Origin: Pseudomonadota bacterium
Lineage (GTDB): Bacteria > Pseudomonadota > Gammaproteobacteria > Steroidobacterales > JBCBZW01
Assembly (NCBI GenBank): GCA_039193195.1
Contig: JBCCWS010000039.1
Location: 1-53,130 of the forward strand
Length of the DNA: 53,130 nt
Direction of reading: 5' to 3'
The notes beneath the pieces are model-generated. The model was not told where the DNA came from, did no database searches, and saw only the letters and a program-made list of their open reading frames with translations. Shown piece by piece: positions 25,655 to 35,104 of this stretch. Both the position numbers and the translations under genes were made by a program. Every line of letters begins with the position of its first letter. The first letter of the stretch is position 1.

Positions 25655-26968
25655 ATGTTCTCAACGCCCAAGATCGGCTTCGCACTCCCCCTGCTGTTGC
25701 TCATCGGCTGCGCCGCCGAGCAGGAGCAAGCCCCCGTCGAGGCCGCCGCCTCGCACGACGCTGGCGCCGCGATGGGCGAGGAGTCCGAGGAGCAACTCCT
25801 CGCCCGCGCGCTAGAGATTCACGACCGAGTCCTCACCGTGGACACGCACGCCGACACGCCCCTGCGCATGATCGAGCCGGGCTTCGACATGGCCGAGCGC
25901 CACGATCCGAAGGAGACGGGCTCCAAGGTCGACTATCCGCGCATGAAGGAGGGCGGCCTCGACGCCATCTTCTTCGCCGCCTTCGTCGCTCAGGACATTC
26001 GCGACGACGACGGCCACAGCCGAGCGAAAACGCTAGGCATGGAGATGATCGACACGGTGATCGCATCGACCGAAGCGAATGCCGATACGGTGGGCCTAGC
26101 CCTCGACCCTGACGACGCCTACGCCCTGGAGAAGGCCGGTAAACGCGCCATCTACTTAGGCATAGAAAATGGCTACCCGATAGGCAACGACCTCGCCAAC
26201 GTCGAGCTGTTCTACAACAAGGGCGTGCGCTACATCACCCTTGTGCACTCGGCCAACAACGACCTCGCCGACTCGGCCACGGACGATAAGGGAGCAGAAC
26301 ACGACGGCCTTAGCGCCTTCGGTGAGCAGGTGGTTCAGGAGATGAACCGCTTGGGGATCATGGTGGATGTCTCCCACGCGAGTGACGAGGTCTTCTACGA
26401 CGCCATCGCCATCTCCAAGGCACCGATCATCGCCAGCCACTCAAACGCACGGGCCGTCACCGATCACCAGCGCAACATGAGCGATGAGATGCTGAGACTC
26501 ATGGCGCAGAACGGCGGTGTGGTGCAGCTCACGATGCTCTCCGTGTACCTGCGCGACATGCCCGAGAATCCCGAGCGCGATGCGGCGATGGCCGAGCTGC
26601 GCGCATCGATGGCGGCGGCGGGCGAGATGACGCAAGAGGAACGGGCCGCCATGCGCGCGAAGTTCAACGAGATCAACGAGCAGTACCCGCAGCCCTCAGC
26701 CACCGTGAAGCACGCCGTGGACCACATCGACCACATCATTAGCGTAGCCGGCATCGACCACGTGGGCATCGGCTGTGACTTCGACGGCGGTGGCGGCATC
26801 GAGGGAGTATTCGATGCAAGTGAGGTGATGAACATCACCATCGAACTGGTGCGCCGCGGCTACACGGAAGAGCAGATCCGCAAGATCTGGGGCGGCAACC
26901 TCATGCGGGTATTCAACGATGCGCAGGCCGTCGCTAAGACCCTGCAGGCAGCGGCCGGCGCCTCCTGA
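25655..26968 (+). CDS. Membrane dipeptidase (peptidase M19) lipoprotein
   Basis: 437 residues. A lipoprotein signal (PLLLLIGCA, Cys about 19) is followed by the renal-dipeptidase fold: VDTHADTP carries the first metal His and Asp, GIENGYPIG the bridging Glu region, DVSHASDEVF and ASHSNARAVTDH the His ligands, and HVGIGCDFDGGGG the Asp. It hydrolyses L- or D-dipeptides with two zinc ions, probably tethered to the outer membrane. It follows leuS by 16 bp. Confidence 0.9.
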   Translation: MFSTPKIGFALPLLLLIGCAAEQEQAPVEAAASHDAGAAMGEESEEQLLARALEIHDRVLTVDTHADTPLRMIEPGFDMAERHDPKETGSKVDYPRMKEGGLDAIFFAAFVAQDIRDDDGHSRAKTLGMEMIDTVIASTEANADTVGLALDPDDAYALEKAGKRAIYLGIENGYPIGNDLANVELFYNKGVRYITLVHSANNDLADSATDDKGAEHDGLSAFGEQVVQEMNRLGIMVDVSHASDEVFYDAIAISKAPIIASHSNARAVTDHQRNMSDEMLRLMAQNGGVVQLTMLSVYLRDMPENPERDAAMAELRASMAAAGEMTQEERAAMRAKFNEINEQYPQPSATVKHAVDHIDHIISVAGIDHVGIGCDFDGGGGIEGVFDASEVMNITIELVRRGYTEEQIRKIWGGNLMRVFNDAQAVAKTLQAAAGAS

Positions 26969-27012
26969 ACGGCCTTCGGTCCCCTCACGCCTGGGCAGCA
27001 GGCCCAAGAGGC

Positions 27013-27045
27013 GCGGACCCGCCGACGCTTGGTCAGCGGGTCCGC
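27013..27045. terminator. Bidirectional hairpin between convergent genes
   Basis: GCGGACCCGC and GCGGGTCCGC form a perfect 10-bp stem with a 13-nt loop, between the M19 stop (26968) and the stop of the minus-strand BNR protein (27055). It has no strong T-run. Confidence 0.6.
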
Positions 27046-27054
27046 TCACCTGAC

Positions 27055-30000
27055 TCAGCGCAAGCTAAATCCGGCGATAGCCGCGGGCAGCTGCACTTGC
27101 CAGAAGTGGGTGCCGACGGCGGCTGAGAAGCTCGTCACCCCCTCGTCCTCGTTCCAACTCGCCCGATCGATGGGCGTCAGAGGGTCCAGCTCGGCCTCGG
27201 CAAGCAGGCTGTTGACCTTGGCCAGCTCCTCCCCGAGCAGCGCACCCCCCGAAGCCAGGGCGTCGCTCAGCTCGGACTTTAGCGTGTCCCGCCGGGAGAA
27301 CTGCGTGGTGCTCGGCTTACCGTCGTAGGAGGTGACGTTGCCGTAGAGCGTGCCGAGGCGTTCGCGCAGCTGCTCCTCGCCGGTGATCATGCCGCCCTTA
27401 CTCGAGGACAGGGAGGTACGCAGGGTCTCCAGCGAAGTGGCGAACGCGTCCAGCGCCTTGCTGAGCTCATCCGCCGCGCCTTCCGCCCGCGCGCCGGCCT
27501 GCGCGTGCACCTCGATTAAGTTGTCCGACAGGAAGGTCAGATCGTTGATCATGTCGTAGAGCTCGAGCGCCAGGGTTTGCTGGGCCGTGCGGTCAGGTGT
27601 CGAGTGAGGCGTCCTCGGGTCGGGCACGAGCTGCACCGTCGACTCCAGAGTCTCCTTGCCCTTCGTAAGCACCACCCGGTACTCACCTTCGGGCACGCGA
27701 GGCCCAAGGAAACCTGGCACGAGGCTGGTCGCCGGCGGGAACTTCGGCGCTTTGAAGCGCATGGGCCACTCGACGCGGTTCAGGCCGCGGCGCTTGCCCC
27801 CCGGCAGGGTCGCGATGAGACGCCCATCCTCGTGGAACACCTCCACCTTTAGATCACCAAAGAGGTGGCGCTTCTTCAGGTAGTAGACGATCGTTGCCGA
27901 CTGCGGCGGGTTGTTGGCGACGAAAGCATCATTCGCGCCGAAGCTCTGTAGCTGGTTGTTCAAGACCATCGGCGCTGGGCGCGTAGGCAACATGGCCACC
28001 TTCGAGTCGATGATCTCCTGCGTCAGCGAGCGCAGCGGGGTGACGTCGTCGATGATGTAAACGCCGCGACCGTGCGTGCCGATGACCAGATCGTGCTCGG
28101 TGGGATGCACCACCAGATCGTGCACCGCCACCTTGGGCAGGTTCTCGGAGAATCGCGCCCAGTTCAGGCCCTGATCCAGGCTCACGTAGAGGCCGCGCTC
28201 CGTGCCCAGGTACAGGAGGTCGGCGTTGACCGGATCCTGCTTGATCACCCATGCGTAGCCCTCGATGGCGTCGGTGGCCAGCGCCGCCCAGGTCTTGCCG
28301 TGATCGGTGGTGCGGAAGAGGTATGTCTGCATGTCACCGCGACGGTGGCCGTCGAAAGTGACGAAGGCCGTGGCCTCATCGTGGGGGCTCGCCTCAACCC
28401 GCGACACCCAGGTGCCCTTGGGTACGCCCGTGATGTTAGTGGCGACGTTCGCCCAGCTTACCCCACCGTCCCGGGTGAGCTGCACGTTGCCGTCGTCCGT
28501 ACCCACCCAGATCGTCCGTCCGTTCAGGGGTGACTCGCCTATGGAGTAGATCGTGGTGAAGTTCTCGGCGGTGGAGTTGTCGATCGTCAGCCCGCCGGAC
28601 TCGGCCTGGCGCTGGCCCTTGGGGTCGTTGGTGGTGAGATCCGGTGAGATCGCCTCCCACGACTCGCCGCGGTCCTTACTGCGGAACAGGTATTGGGCGC
28701 CGTAGTAGATCGTGCCCGGGCTGTTCGGGCTCATGTGCAGGGGCGTATTCCAGTTGAAGCGTAGCTCCTGCTGACCGGGCCCCGGCGCCGGCTGAATACG
28801 CTTGATCTCGAGCGTTTCGCGATCGATTCGCTTCAGCTGCCCGCCCTGGTACTCCGTGAAGAGCACGCGATCGTCGTTCGGGTCGGGAAAGGCCCAGAAG
28901 CCGTCGCCAAAGCCGATGTTCTGCCAGTCCTTGTTCTGAATGCCGCCCGGCCCCTGGGAAGGGGCCATCCACGAGCCGTTGTCCTGCAGGCCGCCGTAAA
29001 CGTTGTAGGGCCAGCGGCTGTCGACGGCCACATGGTAGAACTGGCTAACGGGGAGATTGGCCACGTGACGCCAGTGGAAGCCTCGATCCTCCGAGGCGTA
29101 GACGCCGCCGTCCGTGCCCAGAAAGAGCTGATGGGGGTCGGCGGGATTGATCCACATCGCATGGTGGTCGGGGTGGATGGCGATGCTGAAGCCGGCGCCG
29201 AACATGCCCGAGAAGGTCTCACCGCCGTCGTTGCTCACGCTGAGCGTGAAGCTCGGCTTGTAGACGCGCTCAGGATCGGTGGGATCGACGACGAGTTCGC
29301 CGAAGTAAAAGGGCCGCATCTGGATGTTGCCCGAGTCGTCCTTCTCCACCCAGGTGTCGCCGCCGTCGTCGGAACGGTAGAGCGCGGTATGCTCGCTCTC
29401 GATCGTCGCGTAGACGCGCGTCGGCTCAGATGCGGCAACGGTCACGGCGATGCGACCCTTCTCGCCCTCCGGCAGACCTTCGGTTAGCGGCTCCCAGGTG
29501 TCGCCGCCGTCCTGGCTTCGGTAGATGCCTGAGGTAGCGCCGCCCGACTCGAAGAAGTCAGGGTAGCGACGAACCTGCCAAAGGCCCGCGTAGAGGGTGC
29601 TGCCGTCCGGCGTCATCGCCAGGTCCGAGCAGCTGGTGGCGCCATCGATGTGGAGCACGTTCTCCCAGGTCGCGCCACCGTCGCTCGTGCGGAATACGCC
29701 GCGGTCGCCACCGGGGGCCCAAAGATGGCCAAGGGCGCAGACGAAGACGACGTTGCTGTCCGTCGGGTGGACCAGCAGCTCGGCGATGTGATCGCTGTCG
29801 GTAAGCCCCACGTGCTGCCACTTCTTGCCACCGTCCGTAGATCGGTAAACGCCGTCGCCCGGCGACACCGTGTTGCGCACCCAGCTCTCGCCAGTGCCCA
29901 CCCAGACCGTTTCCGGATCGCTCGGATCCACGCGCACGGCGCCGATCGACTGGGTGTGATCGTCGAAGACCGGCTGGTAGACGATGCCACCATCGTCAGA

Positions 30001-30219
30001 CTTCCAAACACCGCCACTGGCCGTGCCGACGTAAAGCATCAACGGTTCGCCGTCGCGCGCCACGCCATCGAGGGCGGATATACGGCCACTCATCACCGCC
30101 GGGCCGAGACTGCGGGCGCGCAGGCCGCCAAAGGTGGACGAATTGACGTCGATGGCACCATAGGCTGCCGTCGTAGCCGCGAGCGCAATAGCCGCCAGCA
30201 AGGGGGTCGTTCGGATCAT
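27055..30219 (-). CDS. Large exported BNR/VPS10 (sortilin-type) repeat protein
   Basis: 1054 residues from ATG 30219 (GGGAG upstream, then signal peptide LLAAIALAATTAAYG). At least ten BNR/Asp-box motifs of the form SxDGGxxW occur (RSTDGGKKW, RTSDGGATW, RSQDGGDTW, RSDDGGDTW, RSKDRGESW, TRDGGVSW, RTTDHGKTW, SLDQGLNW). They form beta-propellers like those of sortilin/VPS10 and glycosyl hydrolase-type repeat proteins. A C-terminal region (about 800-1050) has a beta domain and helical bundle. Sialidase catalytic residues are not evident, so a binding or scaffolding periplasmic role is more likely. A LolA-like gene lies just upstream on the same strand. Confidence 0.8.
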   Translation of the reverse strand: MIRTTPLLAAIALAATTAAYGAIDVNSSTFGGLRARSLGPAVMSGRISALDGVARDGEPLMLYVGTASGGVWKSDDGGIVYQPVFDDHTQSIGAVRVDPSDPETVWVGTGESWVRNTVSPGDGVYRSTDGGKKWQHVGLTDSDHIAELLVHPTDSNVVFVCALGHLWAPGGDRGVFRTSDGGATWENVLHIDGATSCSDLAMTPDGSTLYAGLWQVRRYPDFFESGGATSGIYRSQDGGDTWEPLTEGLPEGEKGRIAVTVAASEPTRVYATIESEHTALYRSDDGGDTWVEKDDSGNIQMRPFYFGELVVDPTDPERVYKPSFTLSVSNDGGETFSGMFGAGFSIAIHPDHHAMWINPADPHQLFLGTDGGVYASEDRGFHWRHVANLPVSQFYHVAVDSRWPYNVYGGLQDNGSWMAPSQGPGGIQNKDWQNIGFGDGFWAFPDPNDDRVLFTEYQGGQLKRIDRETLEIKRIQPAPGPGQQELRFNWNTPLHMSPNSPGTIYYGAQYLFRSKDRGESWEAISPDLTTNDPKGQRQAESGGLTIDNSTAENFTTIYSIGESPLNGRTIWVGTDDGNVQLTRDGGVSWANVATNITGVPKGTWVSRVEASPHDEATAFVTFDGHRRGDMQTYLFRTTDHGKTWAALATDAIEGYAWVIKQDPVNADLLYLGTERGLYVSLDQGLNWARFSENLPKVAVHDLVVHPTEHDLVIGTHGRGVYIIDDVTPLRSLTQEIIDSKVAMLPTRPAPMVLNNQLQSFGANDAFVANNPPQSATIVYYLKKRHLFGDLKVEVFHEDGRLIATLPGGKRRGLNRVEWPMRFKAPKFPPATSLVPGFLGPRVPEGEYRVVLTKGKETLESTVQLVPDPRTPHSTPDRTAQQTLALELYDMINDLTFLSDNLIEVHAQAGARAEGAADELSKALDAFATSLETLRTSLSSSKGGMITGEEQLRERLGTLYGNVTSYDGKPSTTQFSRRDTLKSELSDALASGGALLGEELAKVNSLLAEAELDPLTPIDRASWNEDEGVTSFSAAVGTHFWQVQLPAAIAGFSLR

Positions 30220-30311
30220 ATTGGTCTCCCTGAACATCGAAGCTGTCGGCGGCGGGACAACCACCGCCGACGCGTTGCGCGGCGGATGTGGACGCCCGGC
30301 GCGCTGGCCGA

Positions 30312-31058
30312 TTACTCAGCCGTGGTTGACGCCTCAGGCATCGAGAAACGATCGGCGGAGATATCGTCGACGTTGAAGGTCGCCGTCTCGATGCTGATCA
30401 CCTGCTGCGCTGGCGCTGAGCCCTCGCCAACGCTGGAGCTCATCGAATGAGCGATCACCAGATCACCCACCGGCTTGTAGTCCCCGATCGATTGGGTGAA
30501 CGCCATCTCGTTACCCTGGATGTCGCGAGTCCCCTTCGATAGGAAGGGCAGGCAGTACTCGGTATCTAGGTAGTAGGTCGATTCGTCTTCCGTGTGTGCC
30601 CGGACCACCTTTAGCACGTAAGCCTCCGTGCCCTCGATCTCCTCGGTGCCGATGAGTTCGACCTTATGCCCCTTGTTCTGCCAATCGACTAGGGGGCCTT
30701 CCCACTCCGCCATCTCCTTCACCGACTTCAGCTGGTCCTCGGCCATTTCCTCCGGATCCGTCTTGCCCAAGAAGGGCATGATGGCCCAGCCGGTTTCGCC
30801 ATCGTAGGCCTGTACAGCGGTCATGCCCTGGATCTCAAACTCCATGCGCACGCGATCCGGGGGCAGGAACTCGACCGTGAAGGGCGCCTGCATCGGGCCC
30901 ATCGTCATGGTGCCCGTCATGCGGGCCGACTGAACGGACCGAATGCTCTCAAGTCCACCCATCGTCTCGTAATTGCAGGACAACACCTCGTCGAGGTCGG
31001 CGGCGGCGGCGGTGCCCGCCAAGGCAAGCGCAGCGGATACGATCAGCAGTTTTTTCAT
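30312..31058 (-). CDS. Exported LolA-like fold protein (outer membrane lipoprotein-sorting family)
   Basis: 248 residues with a signal peptide (LLIVSAALALAGTAAA). The rest reads as an LolA/LolB half-barrel: VQSARMTGTMTM, APFTVEFLPPDRVRMEFEIQG, YDGETGWAIMPFLG and YYLDTEYCLPFLSK. Members bind lipid acyl chains in the periplasm. This one is not the canonical lolA and its cargo is unknown. It lies 92 bp upstream of the BNR protein, possibly one operon. Confidence 0.75.
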   Translation of the reverse strand: MKKLLIVSAALALAGTAAAADLDEVLSCNYETMGGLESIRSVQSARMTGTMTMGPMQAPFTVEFLPPDRVRMEFEIQGMTAVQAYDGETGWAIMPFLGKTDPEEMAEDQLKSVKEMAEWEGPLVDWQNKGHKVELIGTEEIEGTEAYVLKVVRAHTEDESTYYLDTEYCLPFLSKGTRDIQGNEMAFTQSIGDYKPVGDLVIAHSMSSSVGEGSAPAQQVISIETATFNVDDISADRFSMPEASTTAE

Positions 31059-31320
31059 CGCGTAAATCCCTAGATGGTGGGCGAGGATCGCCTTGGACTG
31101 GAAGGTAACTGGGCAGCTGGCACCGGACGCTCTCGATCGTTGAAGGTGCCCGCGCGCGGAACGGATAAGGCTTAGTTGCCTGCTCGGGTAGATCGGTCGC
31201 AGTTGGCCTGCGCTCGCGACTCTGGCAAAGGGGATAGCACGGCGCTGCGCAACTGCCCCACCCCTAATTCACGACTCACTAGTCGCGGCGGATTCGCGCT
31301 CGGACACTCGACGGGCCCCG

Positions 31321-32367
31321 CTACCTGACTCTCCAAACGGTTACGACACCCTGCGCGTCGAGCGCGGCCAGCGCGCGCCCATCGGGGCGCCAATGCACCT
31401 GAGCCACCGCGTCCCCTACCATGGCGGCGCCGATCGGCCCGCCTTGCGCATCGCTCTTGAGCAGCCACACCACTACCATGCCCTCGCGACCGCCGGAAGC
31501 CAGGCGCATACCGCGACGGGTGAACGCGAGGGTTGTGACGAGCTTCACGTGGCCGTCCATCACGCCTGGCTTGGTGCCCTCGGGGCCATCACCGGCGAAG
31601 CTCCAGACCGTGACACCGCTGCCGCCGCTGGTGGCCAGGATAGTGCCGCTGGCGTCGAATGCGAGCGTTGACGGCTTGGCAGGGTACCCCGCCATCATGG
31701 AATCCCGCCCCGTGGAGCGACGCCAGAAATGCACCGTATTATCCTGACTGCCGCAGGCCACGATGTCGCCGTCAGCACTCAAGGCCATCGACACGAGCGA
31801 GCCTTTCCACTCCAGCTTCTGTCGACACTCGCCCGTAGACACATCGAAGAAGCTCACTCGCCCATAGCAGGCGGTTGCCAGCTCCCGCTCGCTCCAGGCG
31901 ATGACGCTGACGGTGCTTGGGTGATGTTCAGAGCGCCACACCTCAGCGCCCTGCGCACTGTACACGCGGACCTGGCGGGAGTGCGCGACGGCCAACCAGG
32001 CGCCGTCCGGTGACCACGCCAGATGCTCGACCCAGCCCTTACCGATATCGAGTGTCGTTACCATATGGCCATCGCCGGCCGTCCAGATAAGGACTCGCCC
32101 GTCTTCGCCAGCGGTGGCGAAGGTACTCCCGTTCGGGTGGATCGCCAGGGCGAGGACGCCACCCTCATGAGCGCCTTCGCGGTCCCAGACGCACGCGCCT
32201 GAGGTGCCTTCGAAGGCGTAGACACCGCCCGCTGCATCCCCCACGAGTATCGATTTACCGCCAGCGGCCCAGCCCCCGACGGAGGCGTAGTCGCCCACCT
32301 GTGCGGTCCAGCCTGGATGCAGAACGCCCTCTGGCGCCTTCTTCTGGCGCTCGCTCACATCAGGCAT
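31321..32367 (-). CDS. WD40-repeat protein linked to COG0523 GTPase
   Basis: 348 residues. About seven WD40-type blades are seen (GGVLALAIHPNGSTFATAGEDGRVLIW, shortened here as HPNGSTFATAGEDGRVLIW; LVSMALSADGDIVACGSQDN; TLAFTRRGMRLASGGREG), enough for one propeller. No signal peptide, so cytosolic. It overlaps the GTPase gene by 13 nt, implying translational coupling and probably physical partnership. A scaffold for metal handling is an inference from context. The 262-bp gap downstream shows no gene. Confidence 0.85.
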   Translation of the reverse strand: MPDVSERQKKAPEGVLHPGWTAQVGDYASVGGWAAGGKSILVGDAAGGVYAFEGTSGACVWDREGAHEGGVLALAIHPNGSTFATAGEDGRVLIWTAGDGHMVTTLDIGKGWVEHLAWSPDGAWLAVAHSRQVRVYSAQGAEVWRSEHHPSTVSVIAWSERELATACYGRVSFFDVSTGECRQKLEWKGSLVSMALSADGDIVACGSQDNTVHFWRRSTGRDSMMAGYPAKPSTLAFDASGTILATSGGSGVTVWSFAGDGPEGTKPGVMDGHVKLVTTLAFTRRGMRLASGGREGMVVVWLLKSDAQGGPIGAAMVGDAVAQVHWRPDGRALAALDAQGVVTVWRVR

Positions 32368-33701
32368 GCCTCGAAGCCAGCACGCATCGCCGGCTCGTCA
32401 AGGTTGCGACCGATGAAGACGAGCTGGTTGCGTCGCGGCATATCGCCCCAGGGGCGATCCGGTTGGCCATCGAAAAGCATGTGCACGCCCTGAAAGACGA
32501 AGCGCTCGGATTCGCCAGCGATGCTGATAAAACCCTTCATACGGAAGAGGTCCACCCCGCGCTCGCGCAGCAACTTGCCTAGCCAAGCGTGGAGCTTATC
32601 CCAGTCCACATCGCCGTCGACCTCGATTGCGATCGAGCCCACCTCGTCGTCGTGCTCGTGCTGCGCTACCCAGGTGCGTTCGACCTGATACTCGACCGCA
32701 TTTCCCTCCACATCGATAAGCTGGAGGTCGAACTCTTCCGCGGTATGTTGGGCATACAGGCCCACCCGAATGGGACCATCCACCTCGAGAGAGAAGGCCT
32801 TGCGTCCCGGTGAATCGAGCAGGAGATTGACGTGCTTGTTCAGGGGTATCAACTGCCCAGGGTCGACGGGTTGCGCCGTCTCGGCGTAACGCCGCACACA
32901 CCACTCCGCCCCTTCCCGCAGGGCCGCGTCATCCTCAGCTTGGTCGGCCACCACCACTAGGGACATCTCGGGGTCTGGCCCTTCCGCTAGGCTGAGCTCG
33001 TAGCGACCGCTCTGTAGGGCGTACACGCCGGTCCACTCGAAGGGATACTCCGGCTCCAGGAAGGTGGGGCGTCGCTCCAATACCTGATCGAGGTCGAAGG
33101 CGCCGAGGTTCAGCACGGTATCGACGGGCAGCTCGGCGCGCTCCGAGCGCACCACCCGTGCCATCCGGTTCATCTCCCGAAGACGCCCCTCTAGGCGGTC
33201 GAGGGTCTCATCGTCGACGAGGTCCGTCTTGTTCAACACGAGGACGTCGGCGAACGCGACTTGCTCGGTGCTCTCATCGCTGCGCCCGAGTTGCTGTTCG
33301 ATGTGTGCCGCGTCGACCAGGGTAACGATCCCATCGAGGGAGAACTCGTCGCGAATCTCCTCGTCCATAAAGAAGGTCTGGGCGACCGGCCCGGGGTCCG
33401 CAAGCCCGGTAGTCTCCACCAGGACGTAGTCGAACTTGTCGCGACGCTTCATCAGATTGCCGAGCACACGGATCAGGTCACCGCGTACCGTGCAGCAGAT
33501 GCAACCGTTCGACATCTCGAAGATCTCTTCGTCCGCTTCGATCACGAGGGCTTGATCGATGCCGACCTCCCCGTACTCATTCTCGATCACAGCGATACGT
33601 TTACCGTGCTGCTCATTCAGGATGCGGTTCAGAAGCGTTGTCTTCCCCGAGCCGAGAAAGCCGGTGAGGATCGAAACGGGTACCTTATTTGCTGTGCTCA
33701 C
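32355..33701 (-). CDS. COG0523 (CobW/ZNG1-like) metallochaperone GTPase
   Basis: 448 residues, GTG start with AGGAG upstream. The Walker A GFLGSGKTT, the metal-binding CICC (CxCC) in NGCICCTVRGDL, ETTGLADP and NKTD are all present: a G3E GTPase of the CobW/ZigA/ZNG1 type that inserts metal, usually zinc, into client proteins. The C-terminal CobW domain is enlarged, with an acidic/His stretch (AQHEHDDEVG) that could hold metal. It neighbours zur, znu and a DUF1636 remnant, which supports a zinc role. It overlaps the WD40 gene. Confidence 0.9.
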   Translation of the reverse strand: MSTANKVPVSILTGFLGSGKTTLLNRILNEQHGKRIAVIENEYGEVGIDQALVIEADEEIFEMSNGCICCTVRGDLIRVLGNLMKRRDKFDYVLVETTGLADPGPVAQTFFMDEEIRDEFSLDGIVTLVDAAHIEQQLGRSDESTEQVAFADVLVLNKTDLVDDETLDRLEGRLREMNRMARVVRSERAELPVDTVLNLGAFDLDQVLERRPTFLEPEYPFEWTGVYALQSGRYELSLAEGPDPEMSLVVVADQAEDDAALREGAEWCVRRYAETAQPVDPGQLIPLNKHVNLLLDSPGRKAFSLEVDGPIRVGLYAQHTAEEFDLQLIDVEGNAVEYQVERTWVAQHEHDDEVGSIAIEVDGDVDWDKLHAWLGKLLRERGVDLFRMKGFISIAGESERFVFQGVHMLFDGQPDRPWGDMPRRNQLVFIGRNLDEPAMRAGFEACLM

Positions 33702-33784
33702 CTAAATTCTCCTGTAGCAGCGTTGCGAGTACTAGCGCCGGCTCGTAATAGTACTCGAGCCGCCGCCTGTTGCACGTCGAGGGC

Positions 33785-34297
33785 CCTCAGCGGGGTGGCA
33801 CTCGGCCGAGTATGCTTGAGCGCAATCCCTTTGGGCGCTCCTTCCTAGCACCCATCTGCCGTCACTAAACAGTGCGTGAGGCACTCGATGATTGCAGATC
33901 CGCTGACGCCGGGTTACTGATTCCCAAAAAGGATAGGTCCACGCCCCCACTGAGGACATGGCGATGCCGCGGGGCGCGGTCACAGGCTCAGGCATTGCAC
34001 GGCTCTCACTTCTACCCGGTCGCTAAGGCTACTCGCGCGCAGCACTGCCTCAAGTTCGCGATACAAAACATACCCCGGCCGCTCTTCGCGAGGCTCGCGC
34101 GGCGCGCCAGGCGCCCGGAAAGACGTGCAGACGTGGAGCGTACAAGCCCCGAGGATGCCCTGCTCCCGCTGCTGGTCCTCATCGGCCAGGCGCTGGCGCA
34201 GCGTTGCGGCGGCCTGCAGCGCTCGCGCGTTCGCTGCCGGCAGTGCCTGGCGGGCCGCCAGCAGCGCTTGGCGGTCCTCCGTGCCTACCTGCGCCAC
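33785..34297 (-). pseudogene. Decayed DUF1636 metal-binding protein gene
   Basis: From GTG 34297 the frame reads an Ala-rich helix, then LHVCTSFR, EERPGYVLYRELEAVL and VEVRAVQCLSL before a TGA at 33980. DUF1636 proteins have LxVCTxC, then RPGxxLYxAL, then CLSxCxRGC. The missing rest is found in the other two minus frames: CDRAP, GIAMSSVGAWTYPF, NPASADLQ and SDGRWVLGR, matching the family order (WTYxFG, NLDP, GWVPWRxRP). So at least three frameshifts have broken it, and the second Cys of the first motif is Phe. It had no visible partner other than the COG0523 gene 83 bp downstream. A plus-strand open frame over this stretch is a shadow. Confidence 0.6.
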
Positions 34298-34531
34298 GCG
34301 TATTCGTCTCCGCCTGTATCACCGACCGGAGCTCCGGGGTTTGCTAAGAAAAAAAGCATCAAGGTAATTACTGCCGTTTACGAAGCCCGCCCAAAGCAGG
34401 CGGCGACGGTGAGGCACGCCGCCGCGTGCCGTGCACGCTTGAAAAGAGTAGCGACTTGGCCGCGCCCTCGGCGCTACCTGCTCGGCTGTGTTGGCGCCCG
34501 CGATTGTAACCGCTTACTTGCTCCAGCAATT

Positions 34532-34549
34532 GCAACATTATAACGTTAC
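34532..34549. promoter_or_regulatory. Zur box upstream of zur
   Basis: GCAACATTATAACGTTAC is an almost perfect 18-bp palindrome (GYAACRTTATAAYGTTRC) with the TTATAA core of gamma-proteobacterial Zur sites. It ends 42 bp before the zur start, so zur and the genes after it are probably repressed by Zur-Zn. Confidence 0.65.
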
Positions 34550-34591
34550 GGGATCTTGCGCAGTTTCGCAAAAGCAACAGAGGTACTGTCC

Positions 34592-35104
34592 ATGGCGGTA
34601 GGTAGACCGACGCAGCCTCGACCCTGCACTGACCCCACCTGCAGCGATCTCCACGAACCCGCCGCACAGGTTGCCCTTGCAGCATCGCTGTGCAGCGCGC
34701 GCGGCGCCAAGCTCACTACGCTCAGGCGGCAGCTCCTGGAGCTGCTCTGGGAAAGCGCCCGCCCGATGGGCGCATACGAGCTGATCGAGGCGCTCAAGAT
34801 AAAAACCGCCCGGCAGGTCGGGCCGCCGACAGTCTATCGCGGGCTCGAGTTCCTGATCGCCCAGGGCTTGGCCGTGAAGATCGAAAGCCGCAACACTTAC
34901 ACTCCATGCTCGCATCCTGAGCGACGCCATGATTCCCTCTTTTTCATTTGTGCTGACTGCGGGGCAGCGGCTGAACTGGACGATCAACGAATCATGCGGC
35001 TACTGGCCGAGGACGCGGCAGACCTGGGATACCGTGTGACCAAGCGGGTCGTCGAGATCCAAGGCACCTGCGGGCATTGTGCCGCGGCGGCGGACGCGCG
35101 CTAG
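34592..35104 (+). CDS. zur: Zinc uptake regulator, Fur family
   Basis: 170 residues from ATG 34592 (AGAGGT 8 nt upstream; an in-frame start at 34556 lacks one). The winged helix spans LTTLRRQLLELLWE, MGAYELIEAL and GPPTVYRGLEFLIAQGLAVKI. The dimer domain has HPERRHDSLFFICADCG and CGHC, the structural zinc Cys pairs of Zur. The N-terminal Cys-containing stretch (RPCTDPTCSDLH) is unusual. The stop TAG is the TAG of CTAG at the left end of element B copy 3, so an insertion either set the reading end or targeted the stop. It heads the zinc uptake block. Confidence 0.88.
   Translation: MAVGRPTQPRPCTDPTCSDLHEPAAQVALAASLCSARGAKLTTLRRQLLELLWESARPMGAYELIEALKIKTARQVGPPTVYRGLEFLIAQGLAVKIESRNTYTPCSHPERRHDSLFFICADCGAAAELDDQRIMRLLAEDAADLGYRVTKRVVEIQGTCGHCAAAADAR

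Noticed and set aside
33872-34543. 223-codon plus-strand open frame before zur
   Set aside because: It is Arg/Ala-rich without motifs and lies opposite the DUF1636 remnant; it also covers the Zur box.
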